This document shows, in pieces, positions 34,721 through 47,618 of a stretch of 64,000 bases of DNA (position 1 is the stretch's first letter; each line of letters starts with the position of its first letter). The DNA is taken from assembly GCA_029959085.1 (NCBI GenBank), contig JARWIR010000001.1:63860899-63924898 (forward strand). Direction: 5' to 3'. The DNA is from Nemophila menziesii. Lineage: Eukaryota > Streptophyta > Magnoliopsida > Boraginales > Hydrophyllaceae. The notes beneath the pieces were generated by a model, which made no database searches, had not been told where the DNA came from, and saw only the letters and a list, made by a program, of their open reading frames with translations. A program made the position numbers and the translations under genes.

Positions 34721-35552
34721 AGACACTTCTCGAGTATAAGGGTAAGCAGCTAATATCATATTAAAACATGAGATTCCAAAAGAAACTTAGACAGAAAGAA
34801 ATTAGAATTTATAGTTTATACATGATGCAAAACCCAAGCTATGGGACGTTTAGTTCATACCTGAAGGAAATAAACTAAAAGAAATAATACAAGACATCAT
34901 CTTGCTCTCTACAATAACTTGGAAGAATAAAACCTTAAGAACTAATTACTATGAGGCAAGAATGATTTACAAATGATATAAGGGTGTATTTATAGGTGTT
35001 TAGAAGACCTAATTCGTTTTCTTGAAGGAGAAGGTAAGTAGTGGACTCCAAGCCCAACTCAAATTCGTAACCCTAAAACATGAAATCAGGCCCGTTTTTG
35101 TTTTGGTCCTAGCAGCTTCAATACTCATCCGTTTTACGCGTATGAGTAGTCGAAATTCATCGTCTCGGAAAGATATTCAACTTTTCCCTTGACCGTTTCT
35201 CCAAATTCTACACCGATTTTGAGATATAAGCTGATATGTGGTCGTAGGTGCAGAAATTCAGATTTATGACAGCTTTTCCTTTTCCATGTTTTTAGCTTTT
35301 CTTTCCTTATCTCTAATTACCATGCTTATCTCTTTCCATATCTTGTAGTCTTTGACTTGGACTCTAATTAATCTCCATAATTATCTTTAAAGCTTCACAC
35401 TAAATAAATAATTAAACCCAATATGCTCTAAAAATATTATTTTACTAAATCAAGACTCAAAATAGGAAAGTGCACTATTTCTCAAGAAAAACGATTAGAA
35501 AGACTTCTAAATCGCTAAAAATGATGTCTCATCTTAATATAAATCTATCACA
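34721..35552 (-). repeat. LTR-like segment next to the gypsy gag remnant, unit 2
   Basis: Duplicate of 10441-11272. It is the 3'-side LTR-like partner of 37621-39138 but differs from it strongly outside the first 50 bases. Confidence 0.45.
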
Positions 35553-37497
35553 AATGAGGATACATCAGTACTACCTCTTCTATGTTGAGATTCTTGAATA
35601 GGGACTTTGGCATGAGATTGATACTCGGGTCTAAAGCACATAACGCTTTCCCAGTCTATCTTTCTCCAATGGCAATGGGAATTGTGAAACTTCCGGGATC
35701 TTGTAACTTTGGTGGCAACTTGCCTTGGCATATAGCCCTACACTCCTCAGGTGACCTAATCATCTCCCTAGTTTCTAAATTTCATTTGTTAGAAATAATT
35801 TCCTTCATGAATGTAAGATATTTTGGCATTCTTTTTAGAGCTTCTACAAACGGTATGTTGATATCTAATTTGCTCACCATGTCAAGGAACTTCTTGAATT
35901 CTTCGTCATTATTCTTGTTTTTTACACATGATGGGAATGGTGGTGAAGGACGCGTGTTTACCAGTAAGCTTTTCTTCTTTTCTGGTGTCTTCTTTGTAGG
36001 GACACTCTTTGGTTCAATTACCTCTTCGATTTTATCTTCAACTATTTCTTTAACCACCTCTTCAGGAATAGGGGTTGGTTCTTTGTGTTGTTTTGTTTCT
36101 TCCACTCTAGGTGGAGGTAATTGTTTTTCACTTCTTAATTCAACTGCATAACAAGAATTATCTTGAGGATTTATAGTATCGCTTGGAAACTGCCCTTTTG
36201 GCATGATTTGTATGGAACTAGCGATTTGTGATAATGTATTCTAGAGTTGTTGTATAACCTATCTTGTTCTTTAAATATTTGTTGACTCGTCTTCATTCTT
36301 TTCTTCAGAGTATCCATGAATTTATCTAGACTTTGAAGGTTGCAATAAAGGTTGATCATATGTAGCTTGTTGCATTGAATATGAATAGTAATGTGGATCT
36401 TGATAATAATCTTCATACTTTGGAAATTGTTGATAGATTGATTGTGTTTGAGCTTGATAATAATCTTCATACTTTGGAAATTGTTGATAGATTGGTTGTG
36501 GTTGAGCTTAATAATAATTTTGAGGTCGAGTTTTATAATAGTTACCTTGATTTTCGACCCAATTCTGATTTCGTGGGGAACAATAATTAGCGTAATTTCC
36601 TGAAGGATGATAATTACCATTTGAATAATGGACTCTTTGATGAAATACAAAGGAAATCGAAGCCGCATTGTTAATGAAATTCTCCCAAAAATGATTTCTT
36701 TCTCCACAACTAGGACATGGAGGTATTGTGTTTATCTGACTCACCTGGGCTACGAATCTGCTCTCTAAACATGATTGTTCTTGTAATTTTTTGAGTTGTT
36801 GGCTTAATTATTCTATCCTTAGTGCATCTAATGTGTCTTCCTCTTCTTTTTATGACTCTAACGTCCAACTTCTTTCAGTTTGAATAACTCTTTCCATGAT
36901 GATACGAGCATTCTCTGGATCTAATAACACAAAACTTCAATCTCCTAAATTATTTACCTTTGCCTTGAACTCGTTTTTGAGTCCTCCATAGAACATGGTT
37001 AATTGATATTTGGGTGAGGAGATGTGGAATGGACACCTCGCTTTATTTTCGTTAAAATTTAACCATGCTTCACCAACACTTTCCCCTTATTCTTGCATAA
37101 ATTGTTCTAACTCCAACATATCTTTTAAGCGTCTACTAATCGGATAGAATCAAACTAGGAATTTTGCTTAGAGTTAACTACAATCTGGAATTGAATCAGG
37201 GTGTTGGCAGTCATACCAATCGCTTGCATTTCCGGTTAAAGAGAATTGGAACATAACGTAGTACATATGTTTATGTGTGACACCTTTAATGATGTAGGCA
37301 TCACAGGTCTGCATGATATTTTGAACATAACGAACCAGATCCTGATGTGCAGCACCACTAAATTGGCCATAACTCGAAAATTGTTCAATCATGCCTGGAT
37401 CTGGCCTGAATTAAGCAGCTTGGATTTATGGAGTACGGATTCCTCTAGGTTGCACTATGAATGAGATGGGAAGATCTATATTTCTCGGACTTGCCAT
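35553..37497 (-). pseudogene. Tat/Athila-type Gag-protease remnant, longer copy, unit 2
   Basis: The Gag start is kept here: MASPRNIDLPISF from 37497, then after stops QDLVRYVQNIMQTCDAYIIKGV and MFQFSLTGNASDWYD (37392-37174), matching the helical Gag core of Tat/Athila elements (the ICDT..NGV and LFPFSL..A..WL pattern). The Cys/His motif CPSCGERNHFWENF, the 54-bp repeats, the Glu/Lys linker and the degenerate protease follow as in unit 1. No RT or integrase is present, so the element was non-autonomous or internally deleted before the duplication. Confidence 0.8.
36401..36508. repeat. Two 54-bp tandem repeats in the gypsy gag, unit 2
   Basis: Same array as 12121-12228, two units of 54 bp. 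Confidence 0.85.
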
Positions 37498-37580
37498 CTA
37501 AATAACCTGAAATAACAAAATTAAAAACAAAAGCATAAAATTGAACTAACTAAACTAAAATCACAAGGACTAACGATGTA

Positions 37581-37599
37581 GTCAACGATAGCAGCACCA
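37581..37599 (-). promoter_or_regulatory. Decayed tRNA primer-binding site of the gypsy element
   Basis: The minus strand reads TGGTGCTGCTATCGTTGAC. Against the tRNA-Asp-type site usual for Tat/Athila (TGGCGCCGCTG...), most differences are C-to-T or G-to-A, as expected from methylated-cytosine decay. It lies between the Gag start and the 5' LTR, in the right order and orientation. Confidence 0.5.
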
Positions 37600-37620
37600 A
37601 AAACTTAGTGTCAGTTAGGG

Positions 37621-38551
37621 TGTGATAAAATAATGACTATATAAGATAAGAACTAGCACCCAAAACAAACATGTTACTCACTGCAAGTATCACAGATTGT
37701 ACGCAAGTTTTAATGATAAGTATAATTCGTCCTCAAAGACTACGAAAGTTAGGAATACTCGTGCAAATAAAGAAGTCAGAAGAATAATACGCTGAAAAGA
37801 AAAGACTATGAAATATTTGTTTGGGTTTTGAAGACTCTAAAAATTTAACTAAATAAAGTAAAGACGGGAAAATAAATAAAGAGAAAGAAGTAGTATGAGA
37901 GTTTAGCACGAAATATAGCAAGTAATCCCCACTAGCCTTCTGTTATGACCTATTTATGTAAGGGAGAATTGTGTGATATGCAATAGCCAGGATTCTATAT
38001 TCCTCAAACCCCCTTCCGGGTGGAATCAGGTGGCGACCTAAAAATTACCAAGGGACTTGGTTAAGGGGACTATGCGCAATGATCGGTGTTTAATCTCAAA
38101 CCCTAATGACTATCTAGTTAGGCAAGACCTTCCAGATCACTACCGCACACTAGACGTTTATGTGATGTTTCAATAATTAGACATCTCTTCTGGGTGACCA
38201 TCTAACTAATGTTATGGTAATCATATATGTAGGCCTCCGCAAGAATTACAAACAATACATCAAAGCACATAAAAATAGAGATAACACTACTAATTTCAAT
38301 TAAATGTAAAAGACATCTCGAATTAGAATAGATATAAAACAAGTCTAGGGTTCATATCCTTATGCTAATCTCAAGATATATAAAATTATTTCATACTAGA
38401 GAAAGAAAGAAAATAAATTACAAAGGTGAAGGGTTGAAATGGCATGAATAGTGCCCAACTTCTTCTGATCTTCTCTTCTCTTGATGTAAGCTTCCTCTTG
38501 GTCTTTAGATGATTAAGGACTGACCAAGGATGGTTTATATAAGGTAGAAAT

Positions 38552-38596
<45 letters not shown>

Positions 38597-39138
38597 CCCT
38601 TGGCCGAATTTAGTAGTTATGCACACGTCAAAAATTCCTAATCTTACCAAAATTTGTATCCCTAAATTGTAGGACAAGATAAACCTTTGCAAATATTGAT
38701 TTGGTCATATCTCCTTCGATACTTATCGGAATGTGATGTTCTTTATATGGAAGCGACCAAGTTTAAAAGATATATATGCTCATATAAAAATATCCTCCTA
38801 ATTCCAGACTGATTTTCTGCAGAAATTTAATTAGTGGACATATGTGCAGTTTTGGCAATTTCTTTATTTTTCAAATATATCCAAACTCTTCCTTTTTTAC
38901 TTTGACTAAGGAATTTAATTTACTTTTCTACTTCAAATAAGTTTCCATAGGTGTAATAGCTTCCATATACCTAAGTGCTACACAAATAACACACAAACTA
39001 CGCGCAAAAGCTCACAAAATGGTAGAACACCTAAAACTAGACAAGAAAGTGTAAAGTATGAATAAATGAGAAAAAATCCTGAAATTATTCACTAAATATT
39101 CCTAAAATGATGTCTCAAATATAGATTAATATATCACA
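37621..39138 (-). repeat. 5' LTR of the gypsy remnant (unit 2 only)
   Basis: On the minus strand the segment starts TGTGATAT at 39138 and ends TATCACA at 37621, followed by a short spacer and the decayed primer-binding site. It is about 1.5 kb long and includes a TA microsatellite at 38554-38594. All but its outermost bases are deleted from unit 1 (scar at 12740-12752). The inner boundary may be off by some tens of bases. Confidence 0.55.
38554..38594. repeat. TA microsatellite in the gypsy LTR
   Basis: About 20 TA units. The locus is absent from unit 1 because it lies inside the 2.1 kb deletion. Confidence 0.9.
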
Positions 39139-41859
39139 AATAGGGAGATATCATATTCCAATGAAGAGAAGAGGATTTCTGGATATATATGGAGTAGGGT
39201 TAACTAATTATAGCATTTCTTTTCTTTAAAACCGACATTAGTGGAATCAATTAGAAATATAAGAATGACGGATTGAAATCCTTTATCCATATATTTCATA
39301 TGAGTCTGTATATCTTATTTTGTAATTAAGGGTTTATTGCACCGTTAGTCCATTTATTATGCAAAATAGCCAAACATGAATATATGTATGTTTCAAAATA
39401 GCAAAATAGCAAATATGTGGTACTCATAATCATTGTAACACTTGTTCTTATTAAGGATCAGATTTTCATATGTGTAATGAACAAGGTGTGAGAGAAATAC
39501 TTGAGTATAGTTGACTATTTATCATAACACAAAGACCAAATCCTAAAATTAATCCCCAAATACTTCAAATTCACAAAAATATACAAGGCTCTGATTATAT
39601 TTTGATGGATCAAGTTGGATTAATTAACATAAGTAGTATCTGTATACCATGAATGCAAATACCTTCCCATCTTCTTAGTCTTCTACACTATCACTCTTCC
39701 ATTTGCCCAACTATAAGAATTTGGTTATTGTCTCTTTAGCTTCTATCAATATTTAATGGAGTTTGGGTTGTTTTTGGAAGAATGAGACAGGATTTTTGTT
39801 TTCATGTTAGGTTTTATTTTTTATTAATATTATTTAAAAATCCAAGTGTTCAAACATATTTCCCTTAAATAATTATATGTGTGTGACTCGCGTAAGTGTT
39901 TTACGTCATTACTAACATTGGCCAACTAGTATTTAGTTAAATGACCAACAACAGGAAAAAGTTGTAAGGATGACGGCTTAAACAGAAAAGTTTGAAACGT
40001 AGGTGATTTTTTCGGGGAAATACTGTAAAGATTTGTTACATTTCAGGTAGTTTTGCCCTCTTTTTTGTATTTCCTCTTGGTCTTAACAGGTTTAGTGATT
40101 ATGGTAGTACATATTCTTGGTTTTTCAAAAACGTTAACCCTAGTTCTTTTACTCATGTTTAATTCATTCTCTCTAGTTTTTAAACCATTTAAGACTTATT
40201 CAAAACTAGGGACAGTAGCAACATATTATAGAACATCTTTCACAACTTGATATGATTCAAGAATATGACTTAAAAAATCATGCATATACTAATACCATCT
40301 AAGGTTTGAGTAGTTCCTCAAAACAAGAATCCTTTTCAAGGAATAATCCATATTTTCATCAATAGATCTAATAGCATTCATTTTCTAACTAAACGGAGAA
40401 AAATTCAAGAAAGCTAAATTTGGGCAAATTAAGTAGAATAAAAGGATTCAAGCTTCTCTTCAAAAGGCTAATGCAATATCATCACCATGTACCTTTCTAG
40501 TTATAAAATCAGACAAGTTTAAGAAGAGAATATTGTAAGACTCCTCATTGATCTCATATGCCTTATCAGCAATTGTTTAGGCCATTTTTTGACAACCTCA
40601 ATCAAAGCATAATTGACTTTGTGATGTGAAAATAATATTTTAATCTTATTATGTCAAACACAAAAATCAAATTTTCCATAATAAATAGATACCTCAATTC
40701 CAGTTGTTATCAGAATAGTACAATCTAACAACATTTAAAGCAAATACTGAGTAATACAAGCACTTAAAAGTAATTAGATACTTTATAATCACAAGTTTGT
40801 AAATAAGTTCTGGAAATAGAAAAATCTACAAAAAATCATACTATCCAAAAAAAAAACCAAATGTTTGAAAAATATATTAAGCACCCAAGAAATTTATAGA
40901 TCAAAACCTTTTGAAAGAAAGCCCAAAATTTTAATAAATTCATAAAGAAAACAAGTTATGGTTTTGAAGTTTTTACCACAAATGAAAAGGTTTAAACTTC
41001 CATTAATTTTAAGAACACCAAGAACAACTAAAGAAATGGTAGAAAATAAAAGACACAAAAATTTATCACAGATCCACTAAACCTACATCCAAGTTCAGCT
41101 TTGGTCAGAGTAATTCGTCCACTTGAAAATGCTTTAAATTACAAGGTTCCATTCAAAGCATCTCAAACAACCACCAAATCCAGATTTACCTAGTAAAATT
41201 GCAAATTACAAAACCCTATCAAACTAGATTGACTAGTCAATTAAAGAATCAAGATGATTTTGTATAGTATATGATTTACAATCATTGTTACAAGTATTGT
41301 AAACTATTACAAGACTAAATGAGAACCCCTGGTCTTGCAAGTATTTGGAGGATAAAAGAGAGTGTCTGGATATAAAAGAGAAGAAAAAACTGAATAATGA
41401 AGCTTGGATCACGAAGGAATGATGAGACGGAAATGATTAGCTGGAAATGGTTTGATTTAGTGACACGTCTTTCACAAAGGATTGGGAGCCAGCAGCGGTG
41501 GTTGCGATCTTGATAGTTCAGGCAGCATAAGTCAGAAAAGAACGTGACGTTGCTATATTAGAAATGTTATTGAAGGAGAAGCATGGGCTCTCCTGCTGGC
41601 TTTGATATCCGCAGGGATTCTTAATATCCCGGGTAACTCCTTCTACACTTACAACCTTGAGCTTGTTCAAGGTTTTTTTAACAGGCTAGGCTCCATTGCA
41701 GTCTTAAACCCCTTGTTGTAGAAATACGAGGATGGCCCAACCGATTTCCTCTTTGAAAAGTTTTGTACATTAATAGAAGATTTAATTTCACAGATAATGT
41801 ACTTGCAAAGTGCATAAGGAGGAATATCAACATTTTTGGATGAAATGATCCTTCTGTTA
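39139..41859. other. AT-rich stretch with a possible copia gag relic, unit 2
   Basis: It is collinear with 12753-15482. The gag-like relic is on the minus strand at about 40487-40720. There is no other recognisable coding sequence. Confidence 0.4.
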
Positions 41860-41991
41860 TTAGCTCTTTTAGTTTTATTTTTTTTCTCATCAAACAAAAT
41901 TTTATTAAGGATCAACCAACCATAAACGTTTACAACTTTTAAGCAACTACAAAACAGCTAAAAATACAGTATCAGTTATTACATATTTCTG

Positions 41992-44900
41992 CTAACTTTT
42001 AGAAATATCCTTAAGATTCCACCTATCAGCTATAACATCTCTTCTTTTCTTTACCTTAAACTTTCTACTATTGTGTGATTTCATAAACAAAAAGCTCTGA
42101 ATGTTGTGCATCACTTCCTCTTCATTCTTAACCTTCCGGTTATGCACAATCGCGTTCCTGTTACTCCACATTATGTATACAAAGTGTAATACATCCTCCA
42201 TATATGAAATTTAAAAATTTATCATCTATGTGAGCTAATACGAATTCCCAGAACTCCTCCCAGTCTTTACACCCAAGTCATCTCCCACCACTCAAACCAA
42301 CACATCGTATAATAATTCTCCTTGCAAAGGAACACTCAAAAAAGATATGATCTCTGGTTTCAACCGTATTGTGACAGCTCATACAATTACTATCATAACA
42401 AATACCCCACTCTATCATTCTAGACTTTGTAGGCAACCTATCAAGGCACGCTAACCATGTTACGAAGCAACACCTAGGCACATTCATATTAAACCACACC
42501 AGTATTGTCCACTCTAATATAATACCAGTTCCTGGTACTACCTTTAAAGTTTTTTTAAAGGAAAATTTACCTTTTACATTAGAAGACCAATTTATAATAT
42601 CCTCACCATCTATAATTTTTGGCATAATATCAGACAATCCACTCAAAATCCCAGGAAAGTGCCACCTATGGTAACTTTGCACAATTCTATTCCTCCATAA
42701 GTGATCCTGCATACAATCTCTCGTGAGGTTCTCGCTTATGTTATTATCTCCTATAAATCTATCCCAAAATACAAAGGTATAAGGTCTATTTCTCACTGTG
42801 TGACTGACAAACTGACAGGCCACTTCTAGCAATTTCAAAATCTTCTTCCATATCCATGAGAAGTCCTGTTTTATATTAATACCCCATACACATTCTCCTC
42901 TAAATATTTTAGCATAAGCCCATGTACTGATCAAATTTTCTCCTTTCCTATATACCTTCCAAAATATTCTAAGTAAGCATACCTTATTCAAGCTTCCAAA
43001 TTTGGTAAACTAAGTCCCCCTTCAACCTTACTCCTACAAACCTTACTCCAAGCCACCTTTGCCCCCTTTGCTCCCTTTAGATTACCCCTCCAAAGGAAGC
43101 TTGGAAATTTTTGTTCTATCTTATAAATCACATTTTTTGGTAGCAAAAAACACCCTACTCCAATACAGAACTTTGCTCACCAAGACCGTACTGATCAACT
43201 CTAGTCTCCCTGCATATGTTTGCAACCTATTACTCCAAATATTAATACTCCCACATATCTTATCCACTAGTTTATTTGCATCCTCCATACACAACTTTGA
43301 AGCTCTCAAAGGAACTCCAAAATACTTTACTGGTAAGAAACCTTCTTTGATATTAAGTATATTTAAAATATCATCTTTCATTGTTCTAGAAACTCCCCCA
43401 ATATATACTTCACTTTTGCTATTGCTTATTTTCAACCCAGACAGCCTAGCAAAGATATCTAACACCTGTTTGACCAAACTAGACGAATCACCATTAGTCT
43501 CCATAAAAATAAGCAGATCTTCTGCAAATATAACATGATTAAGTTTAATTCTCCTGCATCTTGGATGAAATCCAAACCTCTTATTCAAGCCAATATCCTG
43601 GGATAAAGCTGTGAAACTCTGCATACATAAAACAAAGAGATAAGGGGACAGTGGGTCCCCTTGTCTCAAACCTCTCTTTCCTTGAAAAAAACCTACCATT
43701 TCTCCATTAAATTCAATTGAATAGCTAGGTGAAGTAACACAGATCATGATCCAATTTATAAATATACTAGGAAATTTCATTTCTCTAAGTGTGTTATGAA
43801 TGGAACTCCAATTCAAACTGTCATAAGCCTTTTGAATATCCACATTTATTGTACATCTAGGAATGATGTTCTTTTTCTCATAATCATGTAGAATATCCTA
43901 GCTACTATTATATTATCACAAATAAATCGCCCACTCACAAAAGCTGACTGGTACTTGGAAATAACAGACCCTAAAATCTCCTTCAACCTATCTAAAATTA
44001 CTCTTGAAAAGGTTTTATAAGATGTATTAACACATGATATTGGTCTAAAACTTCTAACATTAGAGGGATTTTCCACCTTAGGAATCAAAGTTATATTAGT
44101 AGCATTAACTTCCCTTAACATGAAACTACTCTCAAAATTCTCCTGAATAGCCCTATAGAAATCATCCCCCACCACACTCCAAGCTTTGTCATAAAAGCAT
44201 GAAGTAAGTCCATCGGGACCTGGACATTTATTTTCATCTATTGAGAACAGGGCATTTTTTATTTCTTCTTTTGTTACAGGTCTGGTAAGTCTCTCTATCT
44301 GACTCTGAGTAAGGCTTGTATGTAATAACTGTTCAAGCACCTCAACTGAGTACTCCTCCTCACTACTATCCTTAGTCCTAATAAGATTGGTATAGAACTT
44401 GATGAATTCTAGCTTAATCTCCTCAGGTGTAGTCAAGACATTCCCACTGTCATCCACCAAAGTAGTGATTCTATTTCTAGCTTGTCTGCCCTTTATCAAC
44501 TTATAATAATAGGCAGTACTACTATCACTGTTACTAGTCCAGCAAGCTCTAGATTTTTGCTTTAAAACCTCATTTTCATGCATAACAGCCTCTTCTAATT
44601 GCACCAATATGGCCTTCTCTTCGGATTGAACCAACTCGTCGCCTTGTCCATTCATAATCTTATTCTGCAGCACTTCTAAATCTCCTCTCAACAATGTAAT
44701 ATAGTGAGGGTCCTTCTTAAAATATTTGATATTAGAACTCCTCAAAGCTTTCTTAACACTTCTCTGTTTAGTACACAACTTGAACATATATGATCCATGA
44801 ACCTCAATATCATAGGCTTGTCTCACCACCTCAATGAATTCACTGTGTTTACTCCATATATAAAAAATCTAAAGGGGCAAGGGTTCCTTTTCTGTTGTTT

Positions 44901-45597
44901 CCCAATCTCCAAATGAAGCACACGGTGATCCGAGGTTGAAGGTGCTAAACATAGTAGATTGGACTGTATATTATCAAGCGACTTTAAATTGATAAGGAAC
45001 ATGTCTATTTTGCTTACTCTAAGCTTTATAATACTTCTATTACTCTATGTATAAAGGTTTCCACAAGTTTGGTGTCCATATAATTCAGATTCCTTCACAC
45101 AATCTCCAAACTCCTCTGCATATTCATTCAGCTCTGTGTAGTGTAACCTTTCCTCAATCTTCAATATCTAATTTAAATCTCCAATACACCCAAAGCTCAT
45201 TGTACTATAAATTTGACTCCATCTGTTCATATCCTTCCACAAAATCCTCCTTTGCTTTTCATCATTACTAGCATACACCACACAAAGTATAATAGTTATA
45301 TTCTTATTAGAGTCAACAATCTCCACCAAATTAGCTTGGACTGTTTCCTCAATAAGAGTAATTTTAATTGCCTCATATTTCCAAATAATCAATATTCTAC
45401 CCCTAGGATCTTTATTATAATTATGAATGATATTATAATTCCTGAAATGCTCATCCATAATTCCCTTCATATTAGTGAACTGAGCTTTGTTTTTAATAAG
45501 CACATCACTTGAACCTTTTTATTGAACATGTAATTTAAGACATCTAGTTTTCTAAGGGCATGTTCATCCCCCTTACATTCCATGATCCTATGATCAT
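41992..45597 (-). pseudogene. Older LINE ORF2 (endonuclease and reverse transcriptase), unit 2
   Basis: It starts MIIGSWNVRGMN at 45597 and frameshifts within 15 codons. Endonuclease blocks run to about 44900, with a stop after CIGDLN. RT is open from 44829 to 43846 (PGPDG, LIPKV, FRPISCVN, SAFVSGR) and, after one frameshift, from 43843 to 43121 (DIQKAYDSLNW, GLRQGDPLSPYLF, FAEDLLIF). The zf-RVT region follows (42991-42278) and the frame ends at 41992. The second catalytic box has E in place of D (FAED), as in unit 1, which should abolish polymerase activity. It is less broken than the unit 1 copy. Confidence 0.88.
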
Positions 45598-46919
45598 GGA
45601 TCAAGAGGTTTGAGCTGAGTCCCTCTTGATCATGTGCACTGTTTATGATTATAACTATGTCATCATCAAGAGCAGACAAGGGACTGCTTAAAACTTTAAA
45701 AGAATTACCCTCAGAAGTTGGAGATGTAACTCTACTAATCCCCACCTTATTCCTTCTTGAAATAAACTTCCATGGTTCCTTAGATACCTCTACTTCCACA
45801 TTTTGTACTATCTGAATACCCTTTCCTCTATCCACCTTCCTATTCTGATTGTTTATTATCCCTTCATCTTTGTGTTTAGGTACCCATACCTTTTTCTCAG
45901 CCTGTTTCTCAGCTTTACATAAATCATGATCAAAACTCTTACACCTTGGGCACTGATTAGGTCTCCATTCATATAAAACCTCTACTTCATCAAGATCCTC
46001 AAAACCTGTGTCAACATACAACTTATTTGGCAACTTTTCTCTTAGATTGACCTCCACACAAATTCTTGCATACCCCAACCTTGATCTAGCTTCTGTTATT
46101 GAATCCATTTGTATAGGTAGACCTATACCACTAGCAATATAACCCAAACCATCCTTTGTCCAAAGATTCATAGGAACATTTCTTAACCTAATCCACAATG
46201 GTACCTGTTCAATCTCAATCTTACCAAATTGCATATCCGGTGTCCATTCTCGCAAAAACAAAGGCCTACCACTTGCATACCATATCTGTTCCATTTTTTT
46301 TGTTCAAATCATATCTGTTCCATAGCTAACTGCTTTTCTCCTCATTTTCAAAACATAACACATACATATTTCCATTTGATTTTACATTAACTTTACCAAA
46401 ATCACCCCACTGATATCTCATGAAATTAGTTATCATATAGAACTGTGGAGCTGGTCCAATAAACTGCCTAATTAAACAATTCCCCCAAATTCTACCACCA
46501 TCATCGAATATATTCTGTGGTGGTTTAATCACAATTCTCTCCTCGTTCATAAGGGGTTCATGAAATTCTAACTGGAGTTTATTACTAATTTTCCCCTTAA
46601 AAAGATTAGCCTTTCGATTTTTACTTACCGGAGTAGCCAGAGTAGCCACAACAGGAATATCAACTTTAACCACTTCGGTTTCCTCAACTATTGGAATCGG
46701 AATAACAGGAACCCTACTCGCCTCCTTACTCACAACAACGCTGTTCTGTTTTGTTATCATCAGTGTAGGTGTACTCAATTTTGCTGTCGTGTTCCCATTA
46801 GAAGGAGTTTTAGTGATTACCCCTTTTGAATTACTCACCATATTCAAATTATGTATCTGAGTCTCTTCGAAAATCTGCCTTGTGATATTCACCTTTACAT
46901 TACGTTTCTTAGGCGCCAT
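45598..46919 (-). pseudogene. Older LINE ORF1, unit 2
   Basis: The start at 46919 opens a 197-codon frame with a basic N-terminus (MAPKKRNVKVN) and the first half of a DUF4283 domain. A stop at 46326-46328, caused by a 1-nt loss, and the A-tailed 15-nt insertion at 46295-46309 break it. The second half (46294 onwards) gives RPLFLREW, VPLWIRLRNVPMNLW and the degenerate knuckle CPRCKSFDHDLC, in which the last spacing is X2 instead of the usual X4. Compared with the young LINE ORF1 the domain order is the same. Confidence 0.83.
46281..46323 (-). mobile_element. Ultra-short A-tailed insertion with 14-bp duplications, unit 2
   Basis: Direct 14-bp copies of catatctgttccat (46281-46294 and 46310-46323) flank 15 nt that on the minus strand read ATTTGAAC followed by seven A. 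The insertion lies inside ORF1 of the older LINE. It is present in both units, with the tail one A shorter here. Confidence 0.55.
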
Positions 46920-47275
46920 AGCGAAGAAAAAGATAGAAGGTTAAACGAAAAAAGAAGAAGCGGAGGTTTATTGTGTGATATTAGGCTTAGAAATTCCGAA
47001 TCTGGGAATTTTGTTGCTGAAAAATGTTGCGGCCTAATTGTTAGATCCCAGAAATTATGGGATAAACAATAGATCTGAAAAGGGCTCAACCAAAAAGTGT
47101 GGTTGAGGAGGGTTTTTTGGAGAATGATTCGGAACAGAAAAGAAAAAAACTGAAAACGCGTAAGAAACTAAAGGGCGTGGATGACTTTTATAAGTAAACT
47201 AATGAAAGGAGCATGAGGCGCGTTCCACTAGCAATTTCAATCATTTTTTTTAAATGATCAGATTTAGCTCTTTTA

Positions 47276-47618
47276 ATTCTTTAGTCGTATATATAATTTT
47301 TATAAATTGTAATAGCTTGTTTCTTGAAAAATAAAATCACAAAGGTACACCTTTTATATGACATGTGTAGGGTTTCAGTATCAATCGTTTGTTCATCAAC
47401 ACGATCAATGGATATTAAGATGCCACGTTTTAAACGAACCTAATAAAATAACGATGTTTTGAGTATAATGTGCCAAAATTTATTTTTTAGGAACAATCAT
47501 CAATATACCAAACTTGACCAACATATATAACAATAGTAAATATATGTTTTCATACCATGCTACTAATTAATTAAATAAAATCGTATGTCGGAATAGGTAT
47601 ATGCAACCACATTTTGCA
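47276..47618. other. Intergenic, 3' side of the CYP706-like gene
   Basis: Non-coding and AT-rich. It lies between the LINE target duplication and the P450 stop codon and should contain the P450 3' UTR and poly(A) signal (minus strand). I see no other feature. Confidence 0.5.

Larger units (their letters stand above)
41872..47263 (-). mobile_element. Older L1-type LINE, complete insertion, unit 2
   Basis: The 5.4 kb element is flanked by the 12-bp duplication TTAGCTCTTTTA (41860-41871 and 47264-47275), with an A-rich tail (complement of the T-rich run after 41872) at the low-coordinate end and a leader of about 340 bp before ORF1. It inserted before the segmental duplication, since unit 1 has the same 3' end in the same place. 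Confidence 0.87.
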
